DNA of 64,000 bases from Psychrobacter sp. Cmf 22.2. Lineage in GTDB: Bacteria > Pseudomonadota > Gammaproteobacteria > Pseudomonadales > Moraxellaceae. The position numbers and the translations under genes are program-made. Positions 46,808-58,119 of this stretch are shown here, one piece after another (position 1 is the stretch's first letter; the number at the start of each line of letters is the position of its first letter). The stretch lies in contig NZ_MRYA01000009.1 of the NCBI RefSeq assembly GCF_001921745.1, positions 18,945 to 82,944 on the forward strand, in the 5' to 3' direction. The notes under the pieces are model-generated. The model was not told the DNA's origin and did no database searches. It worked only from the letters and a program-made list of their open reading frames with translations.

Positions 46808-47323
46808 ATGGCTAAGCCAACTAATGGTCATCGGCCACTGATTTTGACGTCTCCTAAGCAGCGTCAAGGTAGTGTGTTTGAACAACAAGCATGTGAATTT
46901 TTGCAGCAGCAGGGTTTAGAGCTTATCGCTCGAAATTGGCAACAACCAAAAATAGGTGAGCTTGATCTTGTGATGTTAGAAACAGGTCGAACGTGGTCGA
47001 CGTTGGTATTTATTGAGGTGCGTCAGCGGTTACGCTCAAGCTTTGGTGATGCTGCACTGAGTGTAACCAAAGCCAAGCAGCGCAAAATTATCAAAACTGC
47101 CAAATACTTTTTGCAACAATATCCTGAATATGCGCATTTTGAGTGCCGATTCGATGTGATTGCTTATGATATCGAACGCTCTATGAGCAAGACGGCTGAG
47201 CATAATAACTATAATGAGAATAACCATAACGAAAATATTCGTAAAGACTATTCGACTAAGCATTCAACAGCAGGGTATCAACCAGAGTGGCTTTTAGGTG
47301 CATTTATGGCGACAGCATGGTAG
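46808..47323 (+). CDS. yraN: YraN family (UPF0102) endonuclease-like protein
   Basis: 171 residues from the ATG at 46808, 8 bases after GAGAG. The family core is present: GSVFEQQACEFLQQQGLELIARNW, ELDLVMLE, LVFIEVRQR and FDVIAYD, a fold related to Holliday-junction resolvases. An insertion of about 32 residues rich in Asn, His and Glu (125-157) separates FDVIAYD from the usual C-terminal WLLGAF. It comes from a run of AATAAC-like repeats at about 47204-47240. The insertion is lineage-specific or recent. Function is unproven. Confidence 0.88.
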   Translation: MAKPTNGHRPLILTSPKQRQGSVFEQQACEFLQQQGLELIARNWQQPKIGELDLVMLETGRTWSTLVFIEVRQRLRSSFGDAALSVTKAKQRKIIKTAKYFLQQYPEYAHFECRFDVIAYDIERSMSKTAEHNNYNENNHNENIRKDYSTKHSTAGYQPEWLLGAFMATAW

Positions 47324-47360
47324 CGTATTGAGTTTAGACACTATTGAAAATAATCTTTAG

Positions 47361-47392
47361 TAAAATCTGTATCTAATAAAATCTATATCTAG
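47361..47392 (+). repeat. Degenerate 16-bp tandem repeat
   Basis: TAAAATCTGTATCTAA (47361-47376) and TAAAATCTATATCTAG (47377-47392) differ at two bases. The 47324-47700 spacer shows no other feature beyond AT-richness. Confidence 0.5.
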
Positions 47393-47700
47393 AAACATCT
47401 ATAAGGCAACTATCTAAAAGTAGCTATCCAACAAGTTATCGTTACCAAAAACCTAACCGCTAATTGTAAAAATTAAGTAAAGTATTTGGCACAGTGCTCA
47501 GAGCAAGATAAAACATACCTATCTAGCTTCGTTATGCTCATTGTGATTGCGATTTTGTGTGCAACAAGACTGATATAACAAACAATATTGCTCATAAAAT
47601 CATTATAATGTTTACTGTGTTTTGGCGACACAGATTTTGCCCAATGCTATTACGTCCTATACTAAATTTTAAATACTGACTGTGTTTGATGAGGAAGATA

Positions 47701-48558
47701 ATGACAAGGTTGTATACACTCAAATCCGTTTATAAAACACCACGTGTCACTATCAATCGTACGATGATAGGTGCTATTTTAATGGCTAGCATGGTTAGTA
47801 CAGGCTGTACGACCAATTACTTGACCAATAGCACTGAGGGGACTTATGGAGTGCCGGTAACGGAACGTACTATCCCTCAACGCTTGCTCGATCGTAGTAT
47901 TGAACACACAGCAAAGATTAATATTTATGGTCTACAAGAAAATCTACAAACCAATAGCCGGATAAGCATTGATAGCTTTTATAGTGAAGTCCTGCTTACT
48001 GGCGAGGTGCCAACAGAGGCATTAAAGACGCAAATTGAAAAAGTAGTCGGCTCTATGCCTGATGTTCGCCGTGTCTATAACGAGCTAAATGTTAGTGTCG
48101 CTAGAGGTTATAGCTCAACCGTACATGATGGCTATATCACATCAAAATTGATGGCCAAAGCTGCGGCTAATAATGCAGTCAAAGCGTCACAATTAAAAGC
48201 AGTGACTAACGATGGTGTGGTCTATATCATGGGTAGAGTGACACCCACACAGCAAAGCCATCTAATCGATATCGCCAACAGTACTGCTGGTATTACTGAA
48301 TTGGTCTTACTAACCACAGTCGTAGACAATAGAGGGTTGCCTATTAATGAGGCAGATATTATGTCAGAGAGCGATCCTAAAAACGCTACTACGCAAGCAA
48401 CCAGTGCAAAACCGATTATTAGAGAAGTTGAACCAACACACTCCACAAGCAATGTAGCATCTGCTACCCCAGTAGCGGACAACAATACGTTAGAAGCGGA
48501 TAACCCAACTGAACAACAATCTTCTAGCTCTTATGTTGATTTATACCAAAATCCATAA
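47701..48558 (+). CDS. Double-BON lipoprotein, DolP (YraP)-like
   Basis: 285 residues from the ATG at 47701, 5-10 bases after GAGGAAG. Upstream in-frame TTG and ATG overlap that site. The lipobox VSTGC puts the lipidated Cys at residue 36, after an unusually long N-region; ATG22 would give a normal signal. Two BON domains (about 75-135 and 150-210) follow, the second ending in TTVVDN. The Ser/Thr-rich C-terminal tail is extra. Position near yraN recalls the E. coli yraN-diaA-yraP group. It is probably an outer-membrane lipoprotein tied to envelope integrity. Confidence 0.83.
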   Translation: MTRLYTLKSVYKTPRVTINRTMIGAILMASMVSTGCTTNYLTNSTEGTYGVPVTERTIPQRLLDRSIEHTAKINIYGLQENLQTNSRISIDSFYSEVLLTGEVPTEALKTQIEKVVGSMPDVRRVYNELNVSVARGYSSTVHDGYITSKLMAKAAANNAVKASQLKAVTNDGVVYIMGRVTPTQQSHLIDIANSTAGITELVLLTTVVDNRGLPINEADIMSESDPKNATTQATSAKPIIREVEPTHSTSNVASATPVADNNTLEADNPTEQQSSSSYVDLYQNP

Positions 48559-48667
48559 ATTGCCTGGCGCGTCAAACAGAGCTATGGACTAGTCACAACT
48601 TTGGATCAATCACGATGTCAGCTAACCCATTGGTAACTGTAGACTGGCAATAAAAAGGATAATAACA

Positions 48668-49657
48668 ATGAAGGGTTCAAATTTTGGTCAGGCACAACAA
48701 GCGATGGACACGACTCGGGCAACCAATGTCATGTCTGCGCGCAAACAATCCAGAAGTAAGCTAAAACTTGTAGGTGCTAGTATAGTAGCAGTGGGTGCGA
48801 TTACCTTTGCAACCCAACAAGCGCAAGCATTGTCAGCGCTGGCTGTGGTAAACGGTATCACTGCAAACGGTGGTGTGGGTGTCAGTAAGGACATATTGTA
48901 CGGTGATGAGCCGCTACAAGATTTGGATATTTACTACCCAAAACCATTGGCGCAGGCCATGAAAGCAAAGGACACTATCGTGGATACTTATCCAATGGTC
49001 GTGTTCGTACATGGTGGCTCGTGGGAAAGCGGTAGTAAAGATGAGTATGCGTTCGTTGGGCAAAGCTTAGCTCAAGCAGGTTACGTTACCGCAGTCATCA
49101 ACTATCGAAAAGCCCCCGAACATGTATATCCTGATTACGTTAAAGATACTGCTCAAGCAGTTGCATGGAGTATTAACAATGCATCAAGTATTCATGTTGA
49201 CCCTAAGCGCGTCGCTGTCATTGGTCATTCTGCTGGCGCGTTTAATGCAGTAGCCGCCGTTTCTAATGAAGACTTTTTGACACCTTATGGTGTAAAACCA
49301 AACGATATTGCTGCCGTTATTGGTATTGCTGGCCCCTATAGCTACGACTTTCGTAAGTTTGCCAGTGCGACTGCTTTTAGTGCGGATGACACGCCAGATG
49401 ATGTAATGCCTGATCGCCAAATAAAAGGTACACAGCCACCATACTTGCTATTGACTGCCGAAAACGACGAGACCGTGCACGATACAAACACTATCAAAAT
49501 GACTCAAGCTTTACATGACCATGGTGCCAAGGTTGAAAATGGACAAATTAAAGGCGCCAGTCATGCCACAAGTATCGGAGCGATGGCACCACCATTACGT
49601 TGGGTCAATGATGTACGTGCGCAAGTATTAATGTATCTAGACAAAACTTTAAAGTAA
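48668..49657 (+). CDS. Exported carboxylesterase-like alpha/beta hydrolase
   Basis: 329 residues. A hydrophobic segment at about 33-55 ending near TQQAQA looks like a signal peptide or anchor after a long basic start; a Met at residue 22 could be the true start. The oxyanion block VVFVHGGSWESGSKDEYAF and the nucleophile in VIGHSAGAFNAV fit the BD-FAE/carboxylesterase group. The late Asp (AENDETV) and His (GASHATS) complete the triad. Substrate unknown. It lies 109 bases after the DolP-like gene. Confidence 0.83.
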   Translation: MKGSNFGQAQQAMDTTRATNVMSARKQSRSKLKLVGASIVAVGAITFATQQAQALSALAVVNGITANGGVGVSKDILYGDEPLQDLDIYYPKPLAQAMKAKDTIVDTYPMVVFVHGGSWESGSKDEYAFVGQSLAQAGYVTAVINYRKAPEHVYPDYVKDTAQAVAWSINNASSIHVDPKRVAVIGHSAGAFNAVAAVSNEDFLTPYGVKPNDIAAVIGIAGPYSYDFRKFASATAFSADDTPDDVMPDRQIKGTQPPYLLLTAENDETVHDTNTIKMTQALHDHGAKVENGQIKGASHATSIGAMAPPLRWVNDVRAQVLMYLDKTLK

Positions 49658-49726
49658 GTGTACCAATAACTGTAGAGTCACCACTTATGCTTATGAGTAG
49701 ACAATACTGTAAGATGGTGAAACTCT

Positions 49727-49735
49727 TGTTATAAT
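49727..49735 (+). promoter_or_regulatory. Extended -10 promoter candidate for ibaG-murA
   Basis: TG-T-TATAAT with a perfect hexamer at 49730-49735, about 80 bases before ibaG. Confidence 0.5.
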
Positions 49736-49811
49736 GATGCCTTTATATAATATATAGCTTTCTTGTATAGACCATACAAATGTTACTTTTAATATAATAA
49801 TAGGATTTTTT

Positions 49812-50063
49812 ATGAGCATGAACGCTGATGATTTGATTGCATTTTTACAGCAGCATTTTCCGGATGCTTTTATTCAAGCTGCCAATCAAGGCAATAAATT
49901 TGATGTACGTGTCGTCGATGCCAGTTTTGAGGGCAAACGTGCGGTACAGCGTCAACAGGCTATTTATAGATTGGTAAATGATAAGATTGCCAGCGGTGAC
50001 ATCCATGCGCTCAATATCCAAGCATTAACGCCTGCTGAGTGGGAAGCACAGTCCCAAGGTTAA
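49812..50063 (+). CDS. ibaG: BolA/IbaG family protein
   Basis: 83 residues. BolA-like fold with FDVRVVDASFEGKRAVQRQQAIYRLVND, matching the IbaG (YrbA) subgroup that sits before murA in many gammaproteobacteria. These proteins pair with monothiol glutaredoxins in Fe/S handling and acid stress. It starts the ibaG-murA-his block, with murA 82 bases downstream. Confidence 0.9.
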   Translation: MSMNADDLIAFLQQHFPDAFIQAANQGNKFDVRVVDASFEGKRAVQRQQAIYRLVNDKIASGDIHALNIQALTPAEWEAQSQG

Positions 50064-50133
50064 ACGGTTCTTATTTTTATAGTGCAAGCTTTTGATTTTT
50101 ATTCATGGCTTTTTTCTTCACATATATAGCTAG

Positions 50134-51414
<1,281 letters not shown>

Positions 51415-51515
51415 ATTTATTATATCTTGCGTAGGGCACTTACCACTATCAGCGTTATAATATACACACTTCCTAGTCTCTAGGGACATCAATTTTACAC
51501 GGACACCTTGTCATT

Positions 51516-52211
51516 ATGACTGAGCAAACTGAACGCTTACAGACTAACGACTTATTAAATGAAGTAGATAACGAATTTAATGGCCTCACTTTAGCATTAT
51601 CAAAAGGTCGTATTTTAGAAGAGACAATGCCGCTACTACAGGCGGCTGGTGTTGATTTACTAGAAGACCCTGATGCATCACGTAAACTTATCTTCCCTAC
51701 CTCAAATCCAAACGTGCGCGTACTTATCCTACGCGCGAGCGATGTGCCCACCTATGTAGAACATGGCGCTGCTGATTTTGGAGTAGCAGGAAAAGACGTA
51801 CTTCTTGAACATGGTGCCAACCATGTCTATGAGTTGTTAGACTTAAAAATTGCTCAGTGTAAGCTTATGACAGCAGGCGTGAAGGATGCAGCATTGCCCA
51901 ATCGTCGTTTGCGTATTGCGACCAAATACGTCAATGTTGCCCGCGCCTACTTTGCCAGTCAAGGTCAACAAGTAGACGTGATCAAGCTTTATGGCTCTAT
52001 GGAGCTTGCGCCATTAGTCGGTTTAGGGGACTTAATCGTTGATGTGGTCGACACTGGCAATACTCTACGAGCTAACGGTCTAGAGCCGCGTGAGCATATC
52101 TGTGATGTATCGTCTCGTTTGATCGTTAACCAAGTCAGTTATAAGCGTAAGTTTGTGTTACTTGAGCCTATCCTTGAGAGCTTTAAAAACAGTATTGCTG
52201 CTGCTTCTTGA
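51516..52211 (+). CDS. hisG: ATP phosphoribosyltransferase catalytic subunit (short form)
   Basis: 231 residues, the short form that lacks the C-terminal regulatory domain and needs HisZ for activity; hisZ is not in this window. Conserved [63 protein letters not shown]. First step of histidine synthesis. About 20 variable N-terminal residues precede the fold. A terminator-like hairpin separates it from hisD. Confidence 0.95.
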   Translation: MTEQTERLQTNDLLNEVDNEFNGLTLALSKGRILEETMPLLQAAGVDLLEDPDASRKLIFPTSNPNVRVLILRASDVPTYVEHGAADFGVAGKDVLLEHGANHVYELLDLKIAQCKLMTAGVKDAALPNRRLRIATKYVNVARAYFASQGQQVDVIKLYGSMELAPLVGLGDLIVDVVDTGNTLRANGLEPREHICDVSSRLIVNQVSYKRKFVLLEPILESFKNSIAAAS

Positions 52212-52287
52212 TTATCAAATGGTTGATAAATATTGAAGGTAGATTATATTTATTATTAATAATGTAAAAGGGTGTTATGTGAGTTTT

Positions 52288-52338
52288 AAAACCAGTTTGG
52301 CGTTCTATGTTAGATATAGCGTGCTAAACTGGTTTTTT
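52288..52338 (+). terminator. Terminator-like hairpin between hisG and hisD
   Basis: AAAACCAGTTT (52288-52298) pairs perfectly with AAACTGGTTTT (52326-52336) around a 27-base loop containing a CTAT/ATAG helix, and a T run follows. It would end the murA-hisG transcript or attenuate hisDC. Confidence 0.75.
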
Positions 52339-52482
52339 GATATGTAATTACTAAGAAAAAATCCAATATCATTTATTGAAGATAATGATAGTTCATTTAG
52401 TAAAAGCTATTATTATGATTTGATTGTTTTCATAGTTTTTGTTTTTCCAGCCGTCTTTTTGGCTTAAACATAGGATTAAATC

Positions 52483-53778
52483 ATGCGTCAGTTAAGTACT
52501 CAAGATACCGATTTTGAACAGCAATTGAAGGATCTGCTGGCATTTGAGACAGTCAACGATGTTGATCTGTTAAAGACTGTCGATGATATTATTACTCAAG
52601 TACGTCATGATGGTGATAACGTAGTGCTAGCATTGACCCAAAAGTTTGATCAGCATCCAGCAACGACGATACAAGAGTTAGAACTGTCTAAACAATCACT
52701 CGCTGAAGCTTTTGACAATTTAGATGGAAAAGTAAAGACGGCATTGACTACAGCGGCGACGCGTGTGCAGACATTTCATAAACGCCAAGTTCAAGAGACA
52801 TGGCAATATGAGGATGAGTTGGGAAATCGCCTAGGACAGAAAGTGACGCCACTTGATCGTGTGGGTATTTATGTACCAGGCGGGCTCGCATCTTATCCAT
52901 CTTCTGTACTGATGAATGCTATTCCTGCAAAAGTCGCTGGCGTCACAGAAGTTATCATGGTTGTACCAGCCCCCAATGGCGTACTAAACCCCTTAGTATT
53001 GGCAGCCGCGCATTTGGCTCAAGTCGATCGCGTGTTTACGATTGGTGGCGCTCAGGCCGTGGCAGCGTTAGCATATGGTACCAAAACTATTCCAGCGGTA
53101 GACAAAATCACTGGCCCTGGCAATAAATATGTGGCAGCCGCCAAACGAGCCGTATTTGGGCAGGTAGGTATCGATATGATAGCTGGTCCATCTGAAGTGC
53201 TGGTGTATGCAGAAGGGCAAGCCCAAGACCGTGCCGATTGGTTAGCCATGGATTTGTTGTCCCAAGCGGAGCATGACTGTATTGCTCAAGCGATTTTTGT
53301 GACGACAAGTAGCGAGCAGTTGGCACAAGTCGCTACAGAGATTGAAAACGCTTTAGCAAAATTGCCAAAAGCAGATATCGCTCGCGACTCATTACAAAAT
53401 CGTGGTGCCCTTATCCTAGTCAAAGACAGAAGCGAGGGTATGGCTTTGATCAATCGCATTGCACCTGAGCATTTAGAGCTGTCTGTTGATGACCCTGATG
53501 CACTACTTGAGGATATTCGTCATGCGGGTGCTATCTTTATGGGACGTCATACGCCTGAGGCAATCGGTGACTACTGCGCGGGACCCAATCATGTGCTACC
53601 AACCTCAGGGACTGCGCGTTTTTCTTCGCCGCTCGGTGTCTATGACTTTCAAAAGAAATCATCTATCATTTACTGTAGTAAGGACGGTAGTAAGCCACTG
53701 GCTGAGACCGCTGACATTTTAGCGCAGCACGAAGATTTGGAAGCTCATGCACGCTCAGCTCGATATCGTTACCAGTAA
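52483..53778 (+). CDS. hisD: Histidinol dehydrogenase
   Basis: 431 residues. A zinc enzyme that makes the last two oxidations from histidinol to histidine with NAD. Conserved VGIYVPGGLASYPSSVLMN, GGAQAVAALAYGT, ITGPGNKYVAAAKR and IDMIAGPSEVLV. DLLSQAEHD and TAEHLE-like IAPEHLELS (zinc/His region) are also seen. GPNHVLPTSGTARF is near the end. It is 271 bases from hisG with a hairpin between, and 174 bases before hisC. Confidence 0.97.
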   Translation: MRQLSTQDTDFEQQLKDLLAFETVNDVDLLKTVDDIITQVRHDGDNVVLALTQKFDQHPATTIQELELSKQSLAEAFDNLDGKVKTALTTAATRVQTFHKRQVQETWQYEDELGNRLGQKVTPLDRVGIYVPGGLASYPSSVLMNAIPAKVAGVTEVIMVVPAPNGVLNPLVLAAAHLAQVDRVFTIGGAQAVAALAYGTKTIPAVDKITGPGNKYVAAAKRAVFGQVGIDMIAGPSEVLVYAEGQAQDRADWLAMDLLSQAEHDCIAQAIFVTTSSEQLAQVATEIENALAKLPKADIARDSLQNRGALILVKDRSEGMALINRIAPEHLELSVDDPDALLEDIRHAGAIFMGRHTPEAIGDYCAGPNHVLPTSGTARFSSPLGVYDFQKKSSIIYCSKDGSKPLAETADILAQHEDLEAHARSARYRYQ

Positions 53779-53952
53779 AATACCTATACATAGACGTTAT
53801 ATAGACAGAATAGCGGATATAAAGAACCCTTTATCAGAAATATATAGTGGTTATAACTGAGGCTGTATAGAATTTAATAAGATATCGTCAAAACATTATT
53901 ATTACTGTCATTTTAGGTCTTGCAACCCTTTTAGCTATGAGTAGGATAACTT

Positions 53953-55101
53953 ATGAGTGAACAAAAAGTTGATACCAGACTTTGGTCGTCCAAAGCACGT
54001 AACTTGTCACCTTACGTCCCTGGTGAGCAGCCCCAGCATGCTAATTTGTGTAAACTGAACACCAACGAAAATCCATTTCCGCCATCACCGAAGGTAGGGG
54101 AGGCCATTGCTAACGTCTTAGAGCAGCAGGCTTACGATTTACGTCTGTATCCAGCTCCTGAATCTGATGATCTGCGTACGGCATTAGCCGAGTTATATAA
54201 TCTTGATATAAACGAGGTATTTGTCGGTAATGGCTCAGACGAAGTTCTCGCTTTAGTATTTGCCAGCTTTTTTCTCAAAGAGCGACCTGTCTTAGCACCA
54301 GACATCAGCTATAGCTTCTATCCTGTCTATGCGCAGACTTTCGGTATAGAGCTGGTACAGATTGCATTGGAGGATGATTTTAGTATCGATCCCGATGCTT
54401 ACCGCCAACCTTGTAGCGGTATCATTATTGCCAACCCCAATGCACCGACAGGACTGCTGTTATCGCTTGCCGATATTCGTAAACTTGCAAGCGAGCACTC
54501 CAATTCGGTGATAGTCATTGATGAAGCTTATATTGACTTTGCTTGTATAGATGATACCAACTCTAGTACTCAGGTTTCAGCGGTGAGCTTAATCAATGAG
54601 TTTGACAATATATTGGTGACTCAAACCTTTTCAAAATCTCGATCATTAGCAGGTTTGCGCGTCGGAATGGCTTTTGGTGATGCGTCATTAATCGAAGCGT
54701 TGACGCGTATGAAAAACAGCTTTAATAGCTATCCATTAGATAAGTTGGCGCAAGCTGGCGCAACTGCTAGCGTTTTGGATAATAATTATTTTGAACAAAC
54801 CCGCCAACAAGTCATTGATCTGCGCAAGTCGTTGACGACTCAGCTAACAGCGCTTGGCTATCAAGTACTGCCGTCGCATGCCAACTTTGTATTTGTCCGT
54901 CCTAAAGATGGGGACGCAAGCGCAGTGGCTGCTAAATTACGCGAGCAAGGCATTATCGTGCGACATTTTGATAAGCCGCGCATCCAAGAGTATCTTCGTA
55001 TCACGGTCGGTACACAAGCGCAGCATGAGCGCTTGATTGATGCTCTGACGGCTATGCAAACGACCAGTACAGATAATGAGTCTATCTCAAATATGGGCTA
55101 A
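53953..55101 (+). CDS. hisC: Histidinol-phosphate aminotransferase
   Basis: 382 residues, a fold-type I PLP enzyme. LNTNENPFPPSPKV, FVGNGSDEVLAL, IANPNAPTG and VIDEAYIDF are visible. The PLP Lys is in TFSKSRSLAGLRVG (about residue 230). It transaminates imidazole-acetol phosphate to histidinol phosphate. A 12-residue insertion (IDDTNSSTQVSA) after VIDEAYIDFA is mildly unusual. Convergent with pabB, with no clear terminator between. Confidence 0.95.
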   Translation: MSEQKVDTRLWSSKARNLSPYVPGEQPQHANLCKLNTNENPFPPSPKVGEAIANVLEQQAYDLRLYPAPESDDLRTALAELYNLDINEVFVGNGSDEVLALVFASFFLKERPVLAPDISYSFYPVYAQTFGIELVQIALEDDFSIDPDAYRQPCSGIIIANPNAPTGLLLSLADIRKLASEHSNSVIVIDEAYIDFACIDDTNSSTQVSAVSLINEFDNILVTQTFSKSRSLAGLRVGMAFGDASLIEALTRMKNSFNSYPLDKLAQAGATASVLDNNYFEQTRQQVIDLRKSLTTQLTALGYQVLPSHANFVFVRPKDGDASAVAAKLREQGIIVRHFDKPRIQEYLRITVGTQAQHERLIDALTAMQTTSTDNESISNMG

Positions 55102-55185
55102 GTTTTTATCAGGGCAATGTTAAATGACCAATCGATAATAAAGTGTTCCGCTATATGAGTTTTACATAAAGTATTGGGAAAACCT

Positions 55186-56865
55186 TTATATGATGTCTGG
55201 TTGGTTTAATACGTTTAATAGATTGCCCACTTTATCGAGACACTCTTGATATTCCTCTTTAGAGTTAGAGGCGACAGTAATACCGCCACCTGCCCATAAG
55301 CTGACCTCTGTCTCGGCATTTGCTAAGCTATTAGCCTGCAACGTACGAATGAGTACATTCCACTGCCCACTTCCATCAAAATTCATATAGCCCATGGTGC
55401 CACAATAGGCGCCACGCGGTGCTTGCTCTAACTCAGAAATGATTTCGACAGCGCGCTTTTTTGGCGTGCCAGTGATCGAGCCTGCTGGCAGACTACCAAA
55501 CAATACGGCTAATGGATGGGCATCGTCTTTTAGCTCGGCGCGGATGGTGCTGACCATATGATGGACATTGCTAAAGCTCTCGATAGCAAACAGTTTGGGT
55601 ACTTTAACGCTACCAATTTTGGCATATTTGCCCAAGTCGTTACGCAATAAGTCGACAATCATGACGTTTTCGGCGCGATCCTTTTCACTGTCGATCAACT
55701 GCTGCTTATAGGCGTTATCTTGTTCGCGGTTGGTGCTGCGCGGCATGGTGCCTTTGATGGGTTTGGTGATGATATGATGTTTGCCGCTATTAGGTTCTTT
55801 GGTAAAGGTAAAAAATAGCTCAGGCGAGCAGCTTAGTAGTTCAAATTGAGGGTTAACGCTATGAAGGTCACGAGCATCACGGTCATTGTTGCTATTATCA
55901 AACCTATCGTCATCAAGCGGCTGGGTTTGTAAGTACCCTGCAAAGGGCGCTTGGGTGTTTTGATGGAGCACTGGCAAATAAGCGATCAGGCTTGTGGACT
56001 GAGTAAATGCATTCTCTCTAGCGCTCGCCAGATATCCTATCCATTCTTGAGTCAGGTTGATCTGATAACAGTCGCCTTGCTGTAGATAGTATTGGGTTTT
56101 ATCAAAAGCTGCTTGATAGTCATGTTGGTGCCAGCGCGGCTGTAGGTGTAATGGCGCAGGCGTTTTTGCAATGTTATTTGTTGTTTTAGATAGCTGTTGT
56201 TCTAGTGAGTCTAAGCAGGATATCAGCAAGCCAAGCGCTGGGTCTGTCTCATCTGATGGTGTATGTAGCCCTACAGTACGCAGCGCCCAGCCACGACCAC
56301 TATCGCAGGGCGTCAGATACATGTCATAGTGCCCCAATACCGCACAAGGCTGCGCTGCCAGCTTAATATTAGCCGCTGGACTCAGCTCATGAGCGGCAAT
56401 ATCATAACCAATAAAACCTATTAAACCGTGATGATAATTTGGCTTCTCATAGAGTGTGTTTAGAGAGTTTGAGACGGTGTTATTAGCCTCATAAGCTTGA
56501 CTATAAGCAATCAACTCGTCTTGCCACTTGATATAATTCATATATGCTGTCGTAACAGCATTCTTATCACTGCGGCAGTGTTTTATTACTTTATAGGTAG
56601 GCAACTTTGTATGAGAGATTTGGTTATGAGTAGCGTATACAGACCAGCTTACTTTTGGTAGCAAGCCAATCACTGGTCGTCCAGCATTGTTTAGCCAAAC
56701 CAGTTGCCAGTTGGTCTGAACGTCTTGCTTGATTAAGTGGCGCTGCAGCTTTGGCAACAGCTCAGCAGCACTCAGCGCACCAAAACGCCAGCTATTTTTG
56801 ATAGCTGGCGTTTGTACAAAATTAGTCTGTCTGTTCTTATTTTGAAAAGAGTTCGGTGCAAGCAT
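55186..56865 (-). CDS. pabB: Aminodeoxychorismate synthase component I
   Basis: 559 residues against about 450 in E. coli PabB, owing to low-complexity stretches, for example around DDDRFDNSNNDRDARD. It forms 4-amino-4-deoxychorismate for folate. The chorismate-binding domain has GDCYQINLTQ, SPELFF, the PabB-type PIKGTMPR (Lys as nucleophile), ENVMIVDLLRNDLG and GSITGTPKKRA, then YCGTMGY. It starts 3 bases after the fabB stop, so translation is coupled. No lyase domain (PabC) is fused. Confidence 0.92.
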   Translation of the reverse strand: MLAPNSFQNKNRQTNFVQTPAIKNSWRFGALSAAELLPKLQRHLIKQDVQTNWQLVWLNNAGRPVIGLLPKVSWSVYATHNQISHTKLPTYKVIKHCRSDKNAVTTAYMNYIKWQDELIAYSQAYEANNTVSNSLNTLYEKPNYHHGLIGFIGYDIAAHELSPAANIKLAAQPCAVLGHYDMYLTPCDSGRGWALRTVGLHTPSDETDPALGLLISCLDSLEQQLSKTTNNIAKTPAPLHLQPRWHQHDYQAAFDKTQYYLQQGDCYQINLTQEWIGYLASARENAFTQSTSLIAYLPVLHQNTQAPFAGYLQTQPLDDDRFDNSNNDRDARDLHSVNPQFELLSCSPELFFTFTKEPNSGKHHIITKPIKGTMPRSTNREQDNAYKQQLIDSEKDRAENVMIVDLLRNDLGKYAKIGSVKVPKLFAIESFSNVHHMVSTIRAELKDDAHPLAVLFGSLPAGSITGTPKKRAVEIISELEQAPRGAYCGTMGYMNFDGSGQWNVLIRTLQANSLANAETEVSLWAGGGITVASNSKEEYQECLDKVGNLLNVLNQPDII

Positions 56866-56868
56866 GTT

Positions 56869-58119
56869 TTAAGCGTCAAACCTTTTAATAATCAAGGTCG
56901 CGTTAGTACCGCCAAACCCAAAGCTATTACTCATTAGGGTGTCTAGCTGGGTTTCACGTAGCTCAGTGACGATATCAAACGGTGCTGCTGCCTCATCAAT
57001 ATTTTCAATGTTGATACTTGGCGCGATGAAGCCTTCTTGTAGCATAAGCAGGCAATAGATTAGCTCTTGCGCTCCAACTGCCCCTAGGCTATGACCTGTC
57101 ATTGATTTGGTTGAGCTGATAGGGGGGACAGAGTTTTGAGTGGTAGAGTCAGCATCAGAGCCAAATACTTTAGCGATGGCTTTTAGCTCAGTAATATCAC
57201 CTAGCGGTGTACTGGTTCCGTGGGTATTGATATAGTCAACGCGCTCTAATCCTGCTTGATCTAACGCTTGCTGCATACAACGTACCGCACCTTCACCACT
57301 TGGAGCAACCATTTCTGCCCCATCAGAGCTAGCACCGTAGCCGACGATCTCAGCCAAGATATTTGCGCCACGCGCTTTGGCATGCTCAAGACTCTCAACC
57401 ACTACCATTGCACCGCCGCCAGCAATCACAAAGCCATCACGATCTTTATCATAAGCACGTGAAGATTGTTTGGGTGTGTCATTATACTGAGTGCTCATTG
57501 CACCCATTGCATCAAACATACAGGACTGGGTCCAATCTTCAGCTTCACTACCACCAGCGAGTATCACATCAGCCTTACCCAATTGAATAAGCTCAGCTGC
57601 ATGTCCGATACAGTGAGTCGACGTTGCACAAGCAGAAGAGATAGAGTAAGAGATACCCTGGATTTTTAGTCCAGTCGCAAGCGCAGCTGATACCGAACTA
57701 CTCATAGTCTTTGGTACCGCCATTGCACCGACCCCGCGTAGACCTTTTTCACGCATAGAGTCTACAGCACTAACGACATCTCCTGTCGATGCTCCGCCCG
57801 AGCCTGCAACCACACCGACACGCGGATTATGGTTAATAGTCTCAAGGGATAAGCCAGACTGTTTGATTGCCGCTAATGCGCTTACATATGCATACAGGCT
57901 TGCATCGCTAAAAAAGCGTTTTAACTTACGATCAATGCCAGAAGTGTCTAACGCAGTCTTATCGATGCTACCACTAACTTGTGACTTAAACCCATGTTCA
58001 GCGTAAGTTTCATCAATTGTAATGCCAGATTGTCCTTGTCTAAGAGCAGATGTGACGGCGTCTAAATCATGTCCGATACAAGAGACAATCCCTGCTCCAG
58101 TAATCACAACTCGGCGCAT
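56869..58119 (-). CDS. fabB: 3-oxoacyl-ACP synthase I
   Basis: 416 residues. Condenses malonyl-ACP with acyl-ACP in fatty-acid elongation; the FabB type also extends the cis-3-decenoyl intermediate needed for unsaturated chains. Active-site Cys is in [12 protein letters not shown] (about 164), His in [11 protein letters not shown] and [11 protein letters not shown]. The C-terminus is [13 protein letters not shown]. The [16 protein letters not shown] start, preceded by AAGGAA, favours FabB over FabF. No fabA gene is next to it. Confidence 0.93.
   Translation of the reverse strand: MRRVVITGAGIVSCIGHDLDAVTSALRQGQSGITIDETYAEHGFKSQVSGSIDKTALDTSGIDRKLKRFFSDASLYAYVSALAAIKQSGLSLETINHNPRVGVVAGSGGASTGDVVSAVDSMREKGLRGVGAMAVPKTMSSSVSAALATGLKIQGISYSISSACATSTHCIGHAAELIQLGKADVILAGGSEAEDWTQSCMFDAMGAMSTQYNDTPKQSSRAYDKDRDGFVIAGGGAMVVVESLEHAKARGANILAEIVGYGASSDGAEMVAPSGEGAVRCMQQALDQAGLERVDYINTHGTSTPLGDITELKAIAKVFGSDADSTTQNSVPPISSTKSMTGHSLGAVGAQELIYCLLMLQEGFIAPSINIENIDEAAAPFDIVTELRETQLDTLMSNSFGFGGTNATLIIKRFDA

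Noticed and set aside
52212..52482. Histidine leader-peptide attenuator
   Set aside because: No short frame with consecutive His codons precedes the hairpin.
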